IMG/VR virus record: IMGVR_UViG_3300022848_000671
Coordinates: 1-25,486 of that record
Direction: 5' to 3' (one strand)
DNA length: 25,486 nt
Source: a virus
Part shown: piece by piece, positions 8,501 through 15,975 of the stretch
Layout: each line of letters starts with the position of its first letter
Numbering within the stretch: position 1 is the stretch's first letter
The notes under the pieces: generated by a model
The model's input: the letters and a program-made list of their open reading frames with translations, nothing else
The model's database searches: none
Told to the model about the DNA's origin: nothing
Made by a program: the position numbers and the translations under genes

Positions 8501-11500
8501 AAGCCACTGCATCACCCCTTTGTCGTCGAAGGCATTCAACGCTTTGAGCATAACCGCAGCGTCATTAGCGCGTTCATACAACAACGGTTTCATCGCATCA
8601 GGCATGACATCCATCCAGTCTTTAATGTTCTTGCCGTCGCCTAGCAACATATCCTTAATAAATGTCTCGAAACCGGCAGGACTTTGTTCATATCCCGCTT
8701 CCTCCAAGGACCAATTAAAGAACTCTTTGTCCGGACCATTCTCCTCGTAAGCTTTCGTAACAAACTCTTGTGCCACGCGCATACCGGGAGTTACCTCTTT
8801 ATGTTCGAAAATGGTATTCAGAATGTCAGCCTTGCTTGCATCTTTGGCCGCGAGTAATCCAACTAATCTATCCGAATACCCTCTGGCAGAACCTGCATCC
8901 AAACCTTGTTTGCTAAAATAGTCCAGGCCAAAAGCTCGAACAGATGCTACGCTCTTAGTCGTATTCAAAACATTCGATGTGATGTTCATGACTTCGTCAA
9001 AAGCAGAGCCTTCTGTATTTTTGAATCCGAGAATGAACCCGACCCAGTTCTTAAACGCCTGCAAGCCGTTGTTTTTATCGACTTTGATTTTGGTCAGGAT
9101 ATCCCGAAACTCTTTAGAAGAGAACGTCTGCGAAACAAATTCATCCCCGTTCAACAAAGCATAAGCAGAATCAACCAAGTCCGTGTTGGTCGTCAACTCT
9201 GCCATGCCCGCTTCTTCTTTGGCGTAGCGTTCATACCAATTTGACTTCTCCGCTGCTTCGACAATGGCCCGGAGTTCAGGAGAAACTTTCCCTATAACCT
9301 CTTTGCGCAACATCTCCAACGCATTCCGATGCTCCGCTTTCGCAGGATTTGCCAGCTCGTGCAAGGTTAGCCCATGGAACAATTCGTGCACCATAATCGA
9401 CTGCCGCGAAAGCTCCGACATTTTGGAAAGGTTCTCCGCAAGGTTGATAATAACTCTCTTTCCGTCTGCCTGCACTGCAAACGACATTCCCGATTCCTCG
9501 TTCTTAGACCATTTGATTTCAATCAGGTCCAATGCTCCGTCCAGTTTCATGGCGTGCAAGTCGGCTGCCAGTTCCTGAATGACAGGATGTTCGGATTGTA
9601 GGAGATGCTCTAGTTGACTTTTGCCAGAATTGCCGACAGAGGATACCAACTTGACATCCTTTGGCGCAGTCGGAGTCCAGGGTTTTTCCGGCGAACGCGC
9701 TGCGACTGGACTCGGATTTTTAACTACATTATAAATTTCCTTTTGTAGGATTTCTATAGACGATTCACCTTGTGCTTTCTCATACCCTGCAACTTCATCA
9801 AACACTTTAGGACGCGAATCCAAACTTTCAAAATCAAGATTAGTTCGACTGAACCATTCACGAGTAGTTTCATTCGGTAACGGTTCAACATTCACCCTTT
9901 GACCAGAACCGTCATCCAAGTCGTCTGCTACAAGTTCACGTATTTTAGGCCAGTCCAAACCATGGGCTTTTAACAACTCCAAGACTTCGGTCGCTGGTTC
10001 AGTTTTTAGAAGTATTGTTACGCCTTCCGCTTCTACATCAATGCGCTGCAATCCGTACGGAGCTGATTCTTTTCCCCGTTTAATAAGCCGCCCAGTTATA
10101 CCAGCAGTAACCCGGCCCGGACTAGGACGAACCTGGCCATCTCCATACGCTCGGCCTTCGCTATCGTCTTGCCCGTCCTGCCAGCCGTACGTTTCGCCCT
10201 CTTCTTGTTTTTTGTTCATTTTCCGAACAACATCTTGCACAGCCTTCAACGTCCCTCCAGCTAAAGCCGCATCCAGTTCTTCGCGCATTCCTACTTGATC
10301 CGCGAGCATACGCAACTCCTCGAAATTTTCTTCTGTAGTTTGCTTGACGATCTCGTCCTTAGGCAGCGTAAATGTAATGTCACCTTTCTTACTTAACCCT
10401 TCTCCTTGCAGGATCGCAGAAACAAAGCTCGCTTTGAACGCCTCTCTTCCTTCATTAGTCGCGAGTTCACCATTCCTTAACGCAAAGTCCGCTTTCCGAT
10501 GGAACATACCTGAGTTAATAATCTTTTGGTAATTCGAGTTCCCATCTCCGCCAAGTTCGAGGAATGTATTCTGCAAGTCAAGAAGAAACTTGTGTTCCTC
10601 CTGCTGTAAATGAGTGGGGTCTCGACTATTGACTTCATTCTCTCCCATGAACTGCATTGCATCTTCGAACGTACTTTGTTCCTGCTCTGCTTTGGTTACT
10701 TCCTTTCGTGTTTCATTGATCAAACTCTGTACGGCTTCCTTATCCGTCGGAGCTTCCAGGCTTGCAGACTCGGCATCTAGCCACTTCCGTCTTTCAGCAA
10801 CGGCCGCATTATCCAAAGGTGCCATTCCATAATGTTCACGTAGCGCATTTATCTTGAAGATGCCAGCCTCAAACTGTTCTGGAGTCATCGCCGTAGCAAT
10901 TTCCTTTTCCACTCCGTCGAGGATTTCCTTGCCCGATTTGATTTGCTCTGTCCGCTGTGCGTCTTTCGACTGCACAGGTAACTCTTGGAAGTTATCCGGA
11001 CTTTTTTCTTTCTTTACTTTATACAGCGGGTTATCCGACATTCTTACCGCAGCATCACGAGGGACAAAGAAATTCGTCTGTCCAGCTTCCCGATTTGACC
11101 CTGGCTCGCTCCCCGTAGGAAAGCCGACTAAGTCTCCAACTTCAATCTTTGTCCCGTCGGAATACCGCAAATCCTGTCCGCGAAGGTCTTTTACTTCGAC
11201 AATACGGAACGTCCCGTTTTTGTTTGTTCCGTGTTCTGTTCCGAAAACATCGAACTGTTTGCTATTCTTATGCACGAATGCTCCGCCGACAACATTTTTG
11301 CCTCCAGTCGCAACATTTAAGTCTTGCATCCGTTGATATTCTTCATCCGCTTGGCGATTGGCTTCTTCTAACGAAACGCCTTCGCCCTTAGACTCCGTGC
11401 GAGTTCTCCGCTGACCACGAAGCTCTTCCAAACTAGATGCAAGATCCACTGTTATTGTTTCCAAAGGCACTGTGCCGGGAGTGTTCTCCGCAACCTTACG

Positions 11501-12391
11501 CTTCTCTGCGCCGAGTTTGAGAGCTAGTTCTGTCTTAGCAATAATTGCCTTTGTATCCAAGAACTCCTTTTTCGACGTCCGTCCTCCAAACTCAGCCCGA
11601 CCAGTTTTCGTCAGCATTAGTCCCGCGAACGGAAGCTGGCCAAGAGTCATGTCTAACGCGGCTGTAATTGGATCGAAGTGATACTCCGAGTTCGGGTCCA
11701 CCGCAGACTGTGCCATTGCTCCAACTTCACCAAAGATACTTGCTCCAACTTCACCAGCACCCAGAGACACGGCACCTTGTGTTCTAGTAAGCGGCATAAT
11801 CCGATTAGCGATAGCGGGATTGACGGCTTCGCCCATGACTGCACTAAGTCTGCCCGCAGGGTTCAGCATTGGACCAGCTAACTTGCCCGCGCTGTCTCCA
11901 AACATTCCCAACGCTGTTCTCAGGCTCTTTTGGTAAACCGCGGGCATGGCAGCGTTCGTTGCACCGGCAACTACACCTACAGCAGGGGAGCCAGTTTCCG
12001 TATATGCTCCTGCACCACTAAGTGCGGCTGTGCCTGCAAGTCTGGCAGCAGTAAATCCTGCACCAGCACCAGGAATAAACAACGGAGCAAAATCCACAAA
12101 CATCCGCGGCAAGCTCCGACCGATGTTTGCTCCTTCCTCCGGTCGACCAACGGCCGTTCCTACCGATCGTCCAAAGCCCTCTCCTATGTCCGGAAGTCCG
12201 GTCCATTCCAACGCGCGATCTATTCCCGTCGACGCCTGTTTAATCCAGTTGTCGTTAACACCCGCATCAAACGAGTTGTTCCCGCGTTTCCGGTTTTGCA
12301 TTGTCGACCAGTCAGACAGGGATTCCTGCACAACGCCAGCGCTTTTCAGCGTGTCGTATAGATCGGAGACTTGACGATAAGAGAGGGCCAT
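5348..12391 (-). CDS. Giant 2347-aa polyvalent/ejected virion protein with HExxH metallopeptidase motif
   Basis: This uninterrupted gene takes over a quarter of the window. Residues 98-152 are Gly/Ala-rich and hydrophobic. H1002-E1003-x2-H1006 (VHELFHG) is a zincin motif, with a plausible third ligand at E1084 (GDEFVSQTF), about 80 residues later as in many gluzincin-like phage domains. Another hydrophobic stretch lies near 2003-2035. It is followed by a region with LPSLLGWDW and TPGEQLGMLAGF signatures typical of large polyvalent protein-associated C-terminal domains (LPD38-like). The last 200 residues are charged and helical. It closes the virion operon after two Gln-rich proteins, the position where podoviruses keep internal proteins ejected into the host. 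The role is inferred: membrane transit plus a protease acting in the host or on virion parts. The start ATG lacks a Shine-Dalgarno site. Its 3' end overlaps the converging ATPase gene by 230 bases. Confidence 0.88.
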   Translation of the reverse strand: MALSYRQVSDLYDTLKSAGVVQESLSDWSTMQNRKRGNNSFDAGVNDNWIKQASTGIDRALEWTGLPDIGEGFGRSVGTAVGRPEEGANIGRSLPRMFVDFAPLFIPGAGAGFTAARLAGTAALSGAGAYTETGSPAVGVVAGATNAAMPAVYQKSLRTALGMFGDSAGKLAGPMLNPAGRLSAVMGEAVNPAIANRIMPLTRTQGAVSLGAGEVGASIFGEVGAMAQSAVDPNSEYHFDPITAALDMTLGQLPFAGLMLTKTGRAEFGGRTSKKEFLDTKAIIAKTELALKLGAEKRKVAENTPGTVPLETITVDLASSLEELRGQRRTRTESKGEGVSLEEANRQADEEYQRMQDLNVATGGKNVVGGAFVHKNSKQFDVFGTEHGTNKNGTFRIVEVKDLRGQDLRYSDGTKIEVGDLVGFPTGSEPGSNREAGQTNFFVPRDAAVRMSDNPLYKVKKEKSPDNFQELPVQSKDAQRTEQIKSGKEILDGVEKEIATAMTPEQFEAGIFKINALREHYGMAPLDNAAVAERRKWLDAESASLEAPTDKEAVQSLINETRKEVTKAEQEQSTFEDAMQFMGENEVNSRDPTHLQQEEHKFLLDLQNTFLELGGDGNSNYQKIINSGMFHRKADFALRNGELATNEGREAFKASFVSAILQGEGLSKKGDITFTLPKDEIVKQTTEENFEELRMLADQVGMREELDAALAGGTLKAVQDVVRKMNKKQEEGETYGWQDGQDDSEGRAYGDGQVRPSPGRVTAGITGRLIKRGKESAPYGLQRIDVEAEGVTILLKTEPATEVLELLKAHGLDWPKIRELVADDLDDGSGQRVNVEPLPNETTREWFSRTNLDFESLDSRPKVFDEVAGYEKAQGESSIEILQKEIYNVVKNPSPVAARSPEKPWTPTAPKDVKLVSSVGNSGKSQLEHLLQSEHPVIQELAADLHAMKLDGALDLIEIKWSKNEESGMSFAVQADGKRVIINLAENLSKMSELSRQSIMVHELFHGLTLHELANPAKAEHRNALEMLRKEVIGKVSPELRAIVEAAEKSNWYERYAKEEAGMAELTTNTDLVDSAYALLNGDEFVSQTFSSKEFRDILTKIKVDKNNGLQAFKNWVGFILGFKNTEGSAFDEVMNITSNVLNTTKSVASVRAFGLDYFSKQGLDAGSARGYSDRLVGLLAAKDASKADILNTIFEHKEVTPGMRVAQEFVTKAYEENGPDKEFFNWSLEEAGYEQSPAGFETFIKDMLLGDGKNIKDWMDVMPDAMKPLLYERANDAAVMLKALNAFDDKGVMQWLNVESMDGLKSGIAEALDATHTIMQANAYGKIAYEQMQGLAGLDPVGAAEIYSTKPSLFWTKEEMGSLAKFIMKPAQAILNHPLLAEGVDKGYQLMTNSRHMQLAGHAAFAIDLDAGVPTDKAVDTMFKTIGSPRVVRAVDGWIFANQQEGQKTGKIVTLPITSPQVQELLKGLSKGDRESVQQLTVQKELSQQKMNLVTLDGMRKVSVSNAAALIADTSGFKLNRNVEIADAVMEYALTDFSDPQKAAMANQKMQQLSLEVKPEILQTLIKVLTNESAKWRNWDTFMRDNPGWASAQRMGDYTATFANGKMDKFDSKAEAELRAKQTGTTLQSFTKVTANMDFAPHFGSGTESWIAQMRVYDKNMQDMMVAKFGPEILETMQKTSAVEQFAVVAKQAGIVDVPTKARTLRKGAEDLSYLKNHFSWIGKTSTYWARQIYQAEMRLVLMDPELQSRPDLKSYLKQHAENILSPDPKVARMATRFTTHWLLGANVASAMANGTQMFLRGAGQLTALTANPLRSYKMIASAGKEVMSGKWNTAEHEWLRQQATHDGEIGLTIYDVEEATNEVLSNNIKRHIAGQGKKTAGDHASTLLGGLQTGSMWMFRQVEHFNNSVALLVAFDHHRNQGMSKEQAYIEAKRFNHAVNDVGGKVNRSVGAFSGQDTFSKSTAMIANSMQSYVIGSIGQLTHLIGKGFFNPPGFTPHEKYAAKVAAVQMLAVQFAMAGTLGMPFMAGGIALLEKLFPNLQLNKNLRELLAQFFGEDEESGHTFSDAATTGLPSLLGWDWQSRLSMGTLPGVSEYNGFQVDQLIGAPLSVATGLFKGATKLAQGDASGVRDLMPPAFKKIFELTQSGGGPLMDSRGNPTIQPTPGEQLGMLAGFQPKRKADFNAAQRIAVRADKVANQKVATFRQDQAQLAIEGKFGNVQATLRAQLQENPELDVRGEIQAIARQAESLAFFRDLRRSGSSARKDILSKFNLPSDASEAARLEFRRQIEAQLGLVTRSQGRSAQVAVLMDQLRAELPNATRSELRQLAEQSLRKRQTQPSLPAYQ

Positions 12392-12403
12392 ATAAGGTAG
12401 TGG

Positions 12404-13237
12404 TTAGGGACGAGGTGCAAACATACCAGTGCCGAATAATCCGCCCTTGCCGGGTTTTTTCTGTGGACCGGACTTGGCAGTACCTTCCGCAACAAGACGG
12501 GCATATTCTGCCTGGTCTTGTGGAGACAGCTGCGCGACCGCGGCTGCGTTTTGTTCTCCTGCGCTTTGAATTGTTTGCTGTGGAATAAACGCCTGGGACG
12601 CAGGCATTCCGTTGATCTTCCCTTCAACAGGAGGTCCGATAAGATTCGGGTCTGCTTGATAGGACGAACCAACTTGATCGCCATCTTGCGAATAGATTTT
12701 ATTCTGTCCGTTCGGTCCTTTCTCAACTACGCCGTGGGACTGGAGTGGAACCTTTTGGTCTCGTTGCATAACAGCGGCCTGGCCTTGCAATTTTTTCATT
12801 TTATCAATCTCGTCTTGGTCCATCCCTGTTGCACCAGCTTCCTGTTGCGATTGAGTCAGTATATCTCCACCGCCGAGTTTTGCCCATTGGTTTTCTGCGG
12901 TGTTTCCTTGACTAGCGCGGTTAGCTGGGTTGGTATTTTTAAACGCAAAGAACTTGTCAGTCTTTGCTTGTTGTGCAGCCGCTTGATCGTCAGAACGAGT
13001 AGTCCGCATTTGTTTCATTACGTCTCCCATGTTCTGTTGATTCTGTTGTCCTCCTAACAGTTGCAGTAAGGCCTGTTGGAATGGGTTTATTTGCTGAGTT
13101 GGAGCTTGGCCTTGCCTCGGTCCGGCTTGGCCTTGCCTCGGTCCGGGTTGGCCACCTGCTGCACCTGTGTAGCCCTGAGGTAAAAAGGGTTGATTTGGGT
13201 TCGTGTTGACTAGGTCGATTGGGGCTTGGTCTGCCAT
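12404..13237 (-). CDS. Gln/Gly-rich virion-associated protein, 277 aa
   Basis: No family is recognised. The protein is low in hydrophobics and rich in Gln, Asn, Gly and Pro. Residues about 27-45 carry a direct repeat of GPRQGQA, encoded by two perfect 21-base units. The middle (about 85-170) is polar and helical with QQEAGATGMDQDEIDKMKKL. The C-terminus is basic and glycine-rich, ending with GKGGLFGTGMF. No signal peptide or membrane segment is seen. It lies twelve bases before the giant protein gene and twelve after another Gln-rich gene, so it is probably a small internal core or ejection protein, by analogy with the gene order of podovirus internal virion proteins. That role is inference from position and composition. 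Confidence 0.8.
   Translation of the reverse strand: MADQAPIDLVNTNPNQPFLPQGYTGAAGGQPGPRQGQAGPRQGQAPTQQINPFQQALLQLLGGQQNQQNMGDVMKQMRTTRSDDQAAAQQAKTDKFFAFKNTNPANRASQGNTAENQWAKLGGGDILTQSQQEAGATGMDQDEIDKMKKLQGQAAVMQRDQKVPLQSHGVVEKGPNGQNKIYSQDGDQVGSSYQADPNLIGPPVEGKINGMPASQAFIPQQTIQSAGEQNAAAVAQLSPQDQAEYARLVAEGTAKSGPQKKPGKGGLFGTGMFAPRP
13105..13146 (-). repeat. Perfect 21-bp tandem repeat, two copies
   Basis: Two adjacent identical 21-base units (13105-13125 and 13126-13146) lie in frame within the Gln-rich 277-aa gene and add one GPRQGQA heptapeptide. They look like a recent slippage or duplication event in a disordered linker. Confidence 0.9.
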
Positions 13238-13241
13238 AATA

Positions 13242-13252
13242 TTAGTTAGTTA
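13242..13252 (-). other. Three-frame stop cassette between two virion genes
   Basis: On the - strand the end of the 316-aa gene reads taactaactaa. TAA occurs three times at four-base spacing, so it stops all three frames before the next ATG at 13237. The spacer that follows is AT-rich and has no ribosome-binding site. Confidence 0.7.
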
Positions 13253-14200
13253 GGGTTGTGGTTGTGGTGTTGTCAGAAGATAATCTTCCGGTTGAATTTT
13301 CCCTAGTGTTGGAAATTGATTTAACGCTCGTGCTCGTAGAATGTCTTCGGGCGAAAGTGCTCTTGTCGGCGGAGTAAGTTGTTGATCTACCAAATCCAAC
13401 CAAGCATTTCCCGTATCCGTTGCAGTTGCCATTTGTGTTGGCTCCATACCGAATAATCCCCTAACAGCATTTCCACCTCGACGAGCAAGTCGCGGAGCAA
13501 AGTCTAATATACTTGTAGCAAGTTCTTTTCCAGAAGTATTCCACCAGGAACCTAGGTTCTCACCTGAAGCGTAACCGGGTGCATCTGGATGCGCAGATGG
13601 TCCGCCAGGACCACCCGGAGACGGAACCATTCTTTGATTCTGTTCTCCCCAAGGATACATTCTTGCGGCTTCTTGCTGGTAAGGATCTTCTAGCGTTCCG
13701 TATAATCTTGCGATAGCCTCTTGTTGTTTTGCAATGGAAATGTTATTCGGATTATCATACACCGGATCAAATTGACTTTTCACAAAAGCATTAGCAGCCG
13801 ACTGGTTGTTCGTCTGCATGTTAGTTCCAACCGCCTGCAACTCTGGGCCCATCGCCTGTAAAATTGCAGGGTCAATCTTACCAGTGCGCACCATTTCAGT
13901 GAGCAAATTAATATCAGTTGCGCGGTTATCCGCTGCAGTCCGATCTCGTTGTATAAGATTTGCCTGCTCCATCTGTTGCCTTTCCAATGCCAACTTCTTT
14001 TGCTGAAATTCTCGTTGTGATTCAGCTTGAATCGAGTCAGTCTCATTCTGCTGCATACCGAGCATTGCCTGCATTAGCATTTGCGGTTGGTTATTATTTT
14101 GGTTCCCCTGTATCGCTTGCATAAGCTGCAAAGCCATACCAAGTTCAGCCATCTTCCGACTTTGTGGGGTTTCTCTTTGTTGTTGTCTGTATCTTCCCAT
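13250..14200 (-). CDS. Gln-rich coiled-coil virion/internal core-type protein, 316 aa
   Basis: No family is recognised. Residues about 20-60 are rich in Gln, Met and Asn. Residues 58-100 (with QREFQQKKLALERQQMEQAN) form a likely coiled coil. A Pro/Gly linker sits near 190-205 (PSPGGPGGPS). It is followed by an amphipathic helix with basic residues (ILDFAPRLARRGGNAVRGLFG), which could contact a membrane or DNA. The C-terminal region contains Pro-Gln repeats. It is four bases from the upstream structural gene and precedes the other Gln-rich gene and the giant gene. I infer an internal head or ejection-complex component. No signal peptide or classical membrane span is present. Confidence 0.8.
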   Translation of the reverse strand: MGRYRQQQRETPQSRKMAELGMALQLMQAIQGNQNNNQPQMLMQAMLGMQQNETDSIQAESQREFQQKKLALERQQMEQANLIQRDRTAADNRATDINLLTEMVRTGKIDPAILQAMGPELQAVGTNMQTNNQSAANAFVKSQFDPVYDNPNNISIAKQQEAIARLYGTLEDPYQQEAARMYPWGEQNQRMVPSPGGPGGPSAHPDAPGYASGENLGSWWNTSGKELATSILDFAPRLARRGGNAVRGLFGMEPTQMATATDTGNAWLDLVDQQLTPPTRALSPEDILRARALNQFPTLGKIQPEDYLLTTPQPQP

Positions 14201-14204
14201 AGTA

Positions 14205-14819
14205 TTAGCCCCGGAGGGCGGTTATAAGTTCGACTGCAGCGATAACGCCAAAGTGCGAACTAGCGGTTGCGGAGTTAAGAATCAGTGCAATGCGGATGTC
14301 AAAAACATCGCCAGGCGCAAATCCCGTTGGAGTGATAACGAAATCTTTGTCCGCGAGTGTTATCGAGTTAATAGTTGTTGCCGCGGTTGTGACGAGGTCT
14401 GCACCAACGGTTAAGTCCCGTGCAACTTTGTGGATTTCAACATCAACCGTAGCGGACGTTGCAGCAACACTTGTAAGCATCCCGGCGGCAAAGCGGAGGC
14501 TAACAGCAGCTCCAGCTTCATACTCGATTGGAAGCTGCACTGTAGTCCGGGCATACTGCGTAACAGCGCCGGCAGCATTCATGTCCGAGCTGCGAATACT
14601 CGGTCCAGAGGTTCCAAATGTTCCGTCATTGATGCCCAGGTCATCTGCACTGGCGGTTCCTAGAAGCGTCCCGAACGCGTTCCAGATACGGAAGTTTGCC
14701 AGCGGTAACGGAATACTTGCTCCCGTATTCGCAATGATTTGATCCCGGCCAACTGGGCCATAAAAGCCTCGTCGAGCGGTGATTGTTTCTTTACATGTAA
14801 TTTGTTCGTCGATTGTCAT
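14205..14819 (-). CDS. Beta-rich structural protein, 204 aa
   Basis: This is a likely virion surface or tail protein. The sequence is Ala/Thr/Ser-rich with many short strands (VQLPIEYEAGAAVSLRFAAG, ATVDVEIHKV, DVFDIRIALI) and no charged coiled coil, which is typical of jelly-roll or Ig-like phage decoration, fibre or head-associated proteins. No specific family is recognised. The start overlaps the stop of the upstream 62-aa Cys-rich gene (ATGA) and there is no ribosome-binding site, so translation is probably coupled. It lies between the collagen-like/Cys-rich cluster and the internal core genes. A receptor-side or capsid-fibre role is possible but is inferred only from fold character and position. 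Confidence 0.8.
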   Translation of the reverse strand: MTIDEQITCKETITARRGFYGPVGRDQIIANTGASIPLPLANFRIWNAFGTLLGTASADDLGINDGTFGTSGPSIRSSDMNAAGAVTQYARTTVQLPIEYEAGAAVSLRFAAGMLTSVAATSATVDVEIHKVARDLTVGADLVTTAATTINSITLADKDFVITPTGFAPGDVFDIRIALILNSATASSHFGVIAAVELITALRG

Positions 14820-15004
14820 TGGTAGTTAATAGTTTGTGGTTTGCATGGTGCACAGCCTTTCTTGCGAAAGACTACGCGAAATTGTTTTTTATCCTCGTAA
14901 GGACAAACGTCAGGTGCGCCCACAGCTTTTCTCCAGTCAACATTGCTTCGACATGTCGCACAATGAGTTCGAGACAGGCAATGATTTGAGTCCGTGAATT
15001 TCAT
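14816..15004 (-). CDS. Small Cys-rich (zinc-ribbon-like) protein, 62 aa
   Basis: This 62-residue protein has six cysteines: C9, C15 and C18 (HCATC), C34 (VCPY), and C51 and C54 (GCAPC). Two C-x2-C pairs separated by about 33 residues are a classic layout for a small zinc ribbon or rubredoxin-like knuckle, so metal binding is likely; the partner or function is unknown. It is coupled on both sides by ATGA overlaps and sits directly after a second Cys-rich gene within the virion operon. There is no signal peptide, so disulfides in an exported protein are less likely than a metal site. The gene is convincing because of the exact overlaps and the conserved-looking cysteine spacing. Confidence 0.7.
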   Translation of the reverse strand: MKFTDSNHCLSRTHCATCRSNVDWRKAVGAPDVCPYEDKKQFRVVFRKKGCAPCKPQTINYQ

Positions 15005-15483
15005 GGAGCTTCTGAAATTGTGACGGTGTAGGCACTTGGCCCGACCCCGTATGGGCTGAAGTCCATCGTTGCGGAAATGAATGCAAGGGTTTCACAGTTG
15101 AAAACAAAATAACCGTTTCGATTTATATAAATGCTTGTGATTGTGACAGTGATCGTTCCGGCGTTTCTATCGCAAACCGCACTTGCAGTCATTGTTGGAT
15201 TTCCCTCGCTCCTTGCTCCTGCTCCGCCACAGGAGCCGTCATTAGTGCTGTACGCATACCACTGCATGTTGCCTATGGCGTCACCACTGCCGCCGAACGT
15301 CACATTTGCAGAGCCTCCGGTCGCGGTGTGCTTGATATCGTATGAGCCAACCTCGTGCACACACTCCGCCGATGGCCCTCCGCTTAGGACAATGCTGACT
15401 CCGTTCCCGAGAACATCGCAACAGTTACAGCAGTTGCACCGCCGAGAGCCATCGGCTCCAAGAAAAACAAGTGAGAATGACAT
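15001..15483 (-). CDS. Beta-rich structural-type protein with N-terminal CxCCxCC cluster, 160 aa
   Basis: No family is recognised. Five cysteines are packed into seven residues near the N-terminus (C16, C18, C19, C21, C22 in RRCNCCNCC), with about four more spread through the rest. The remainder is Gly/Ser/Thr-rich with beta-strand patterns (TATGGSANVTFGG, GTITVTITSIYINRNGYFVF) like a small tail or fibre domain of Ig-like or jelly-roll type. The cluster suggests metal binding or interchain disulfides in a trimer. The gene follows the collagen-like gene by three bases and overlaps the next Cys-rich gene (ATGA). There is no ribosome-binding site, only an AT-rich leader. Confidence 0.75.
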   Translation of the reverse strand: MSFSLVFLGADGSRRCNCCNCCDVLGNGVSIVLSGGPSAECVHEVGSYDIKHTATGGSANVTFGGSGDAIGNMQWYAYSTNDGSCGGAGARSEGNPTMTASAVCDRNAGTITVTITSIYINRNGYFVFNCETLAFISATMDFSPYGVGPSAYTVTISEAP

Positions 15484-15486
15484 AAT

Positions 15487-15975
15487 TTATGTAAAAGTAA
15501 TTTCAATCGCTCCATCCACGCAAGTTGCGGTTGCAGAAGTTGGTGTTGTGCCATCGGTCCCGTTTGATCCATTGGTCCCGTTTGTGCCATCGGTCCCGTC
15601 GATTCCGGCAGTACCAGCTTCCCCGTCTTCCCCGGTCTCTCCTTTAGGCAAACCTAAATCTAAATACCATTTGTTATTTTCAAACCGAAGCTCCGCGGTT
15701 GCAGGTTCTTCAGCATCTAATGTAGTCACATCACCGACTTCAAACTCAGGTGGTTGCGACGTAAGCAAGGGACCTGCTTTCTGCGCAGCGGCTTTAGGCT
15801 CACTCATCAACAAACTCGGCTCAGTCTTCCGAACAATTTTCGTTGCCCTTTCTCTCCGTGCGATGGTCGCCGTGACTTTCCTTGGCTCTGGTGGTTTTTC
15901 CCGATCCCACCCCCATGAGTCTTTAATGCTTGTCGCAGTATCTCTGCTCGCACTTGGTAATCCTTTCTCACCCAT
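15487..15975 (-). CDS. Collagen-like tail/fibre-associated protein, 162 aa
   Basis: Residues 112-144 are eleven consecutive Gly-X-Y triplets (GET GED GEA GTA GID GTD and so on), a collagen-like triple-helix segment. They are preceded by NNKWYLDLGLPKG, a short strand plus LPxG entry that often introduces collagen segments in phage tail proteins. The N-terminal 75 residues are basic and Pro-rich. The C-terminus (ATCVDGAIEITF) is a short beta segment with one cysteine. A trimeric fibre, spike or bridging role is the likely function, from the family habit of phage collagen-like repeats. The start overlaps the upstream structural gene by eight bases. It is unusually short for a complete fibre, so it may pair with the following Cys-rich protein. 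Confidence 0.8.
   Translation of the reverse strand: MGEKGLPSASRDTATSIKDSWGWDREKPPEPRKVTATIARRERATKIVRKTEPSLLMSEPKAAAQKAGPLLTSQPPEFEVGDVTTLDAEEPATAELRFENNKWYLDLGLPKGETGEDGEAGTAGIDGTDGTNGTNGSNGTDGTTPTSATATCVDGAIEITFT
15548..15601 (-). repeat. Three imperfect 18-bp tandem repeats in collagen-like segment
   Basis: Units at 15548-15565, 15566-15583 and 15584-15601 share the core ggtcccgt on the + strand. They encode Gly-Thr-Asn/Asp-Gly-Ser/Thr-Asn type triplets. They are the DNA counterpart of the Gly-X-Y repeat and a likely place for copy-number change. Confidence 0.8.

Noticed and set aside
13105-13146. Direct repeats as a CRISPR-like array
   Set aside because: Two adjacent 21-base units without spacers, in frame in a Gln-rich linker; a coding duplication, not an array.
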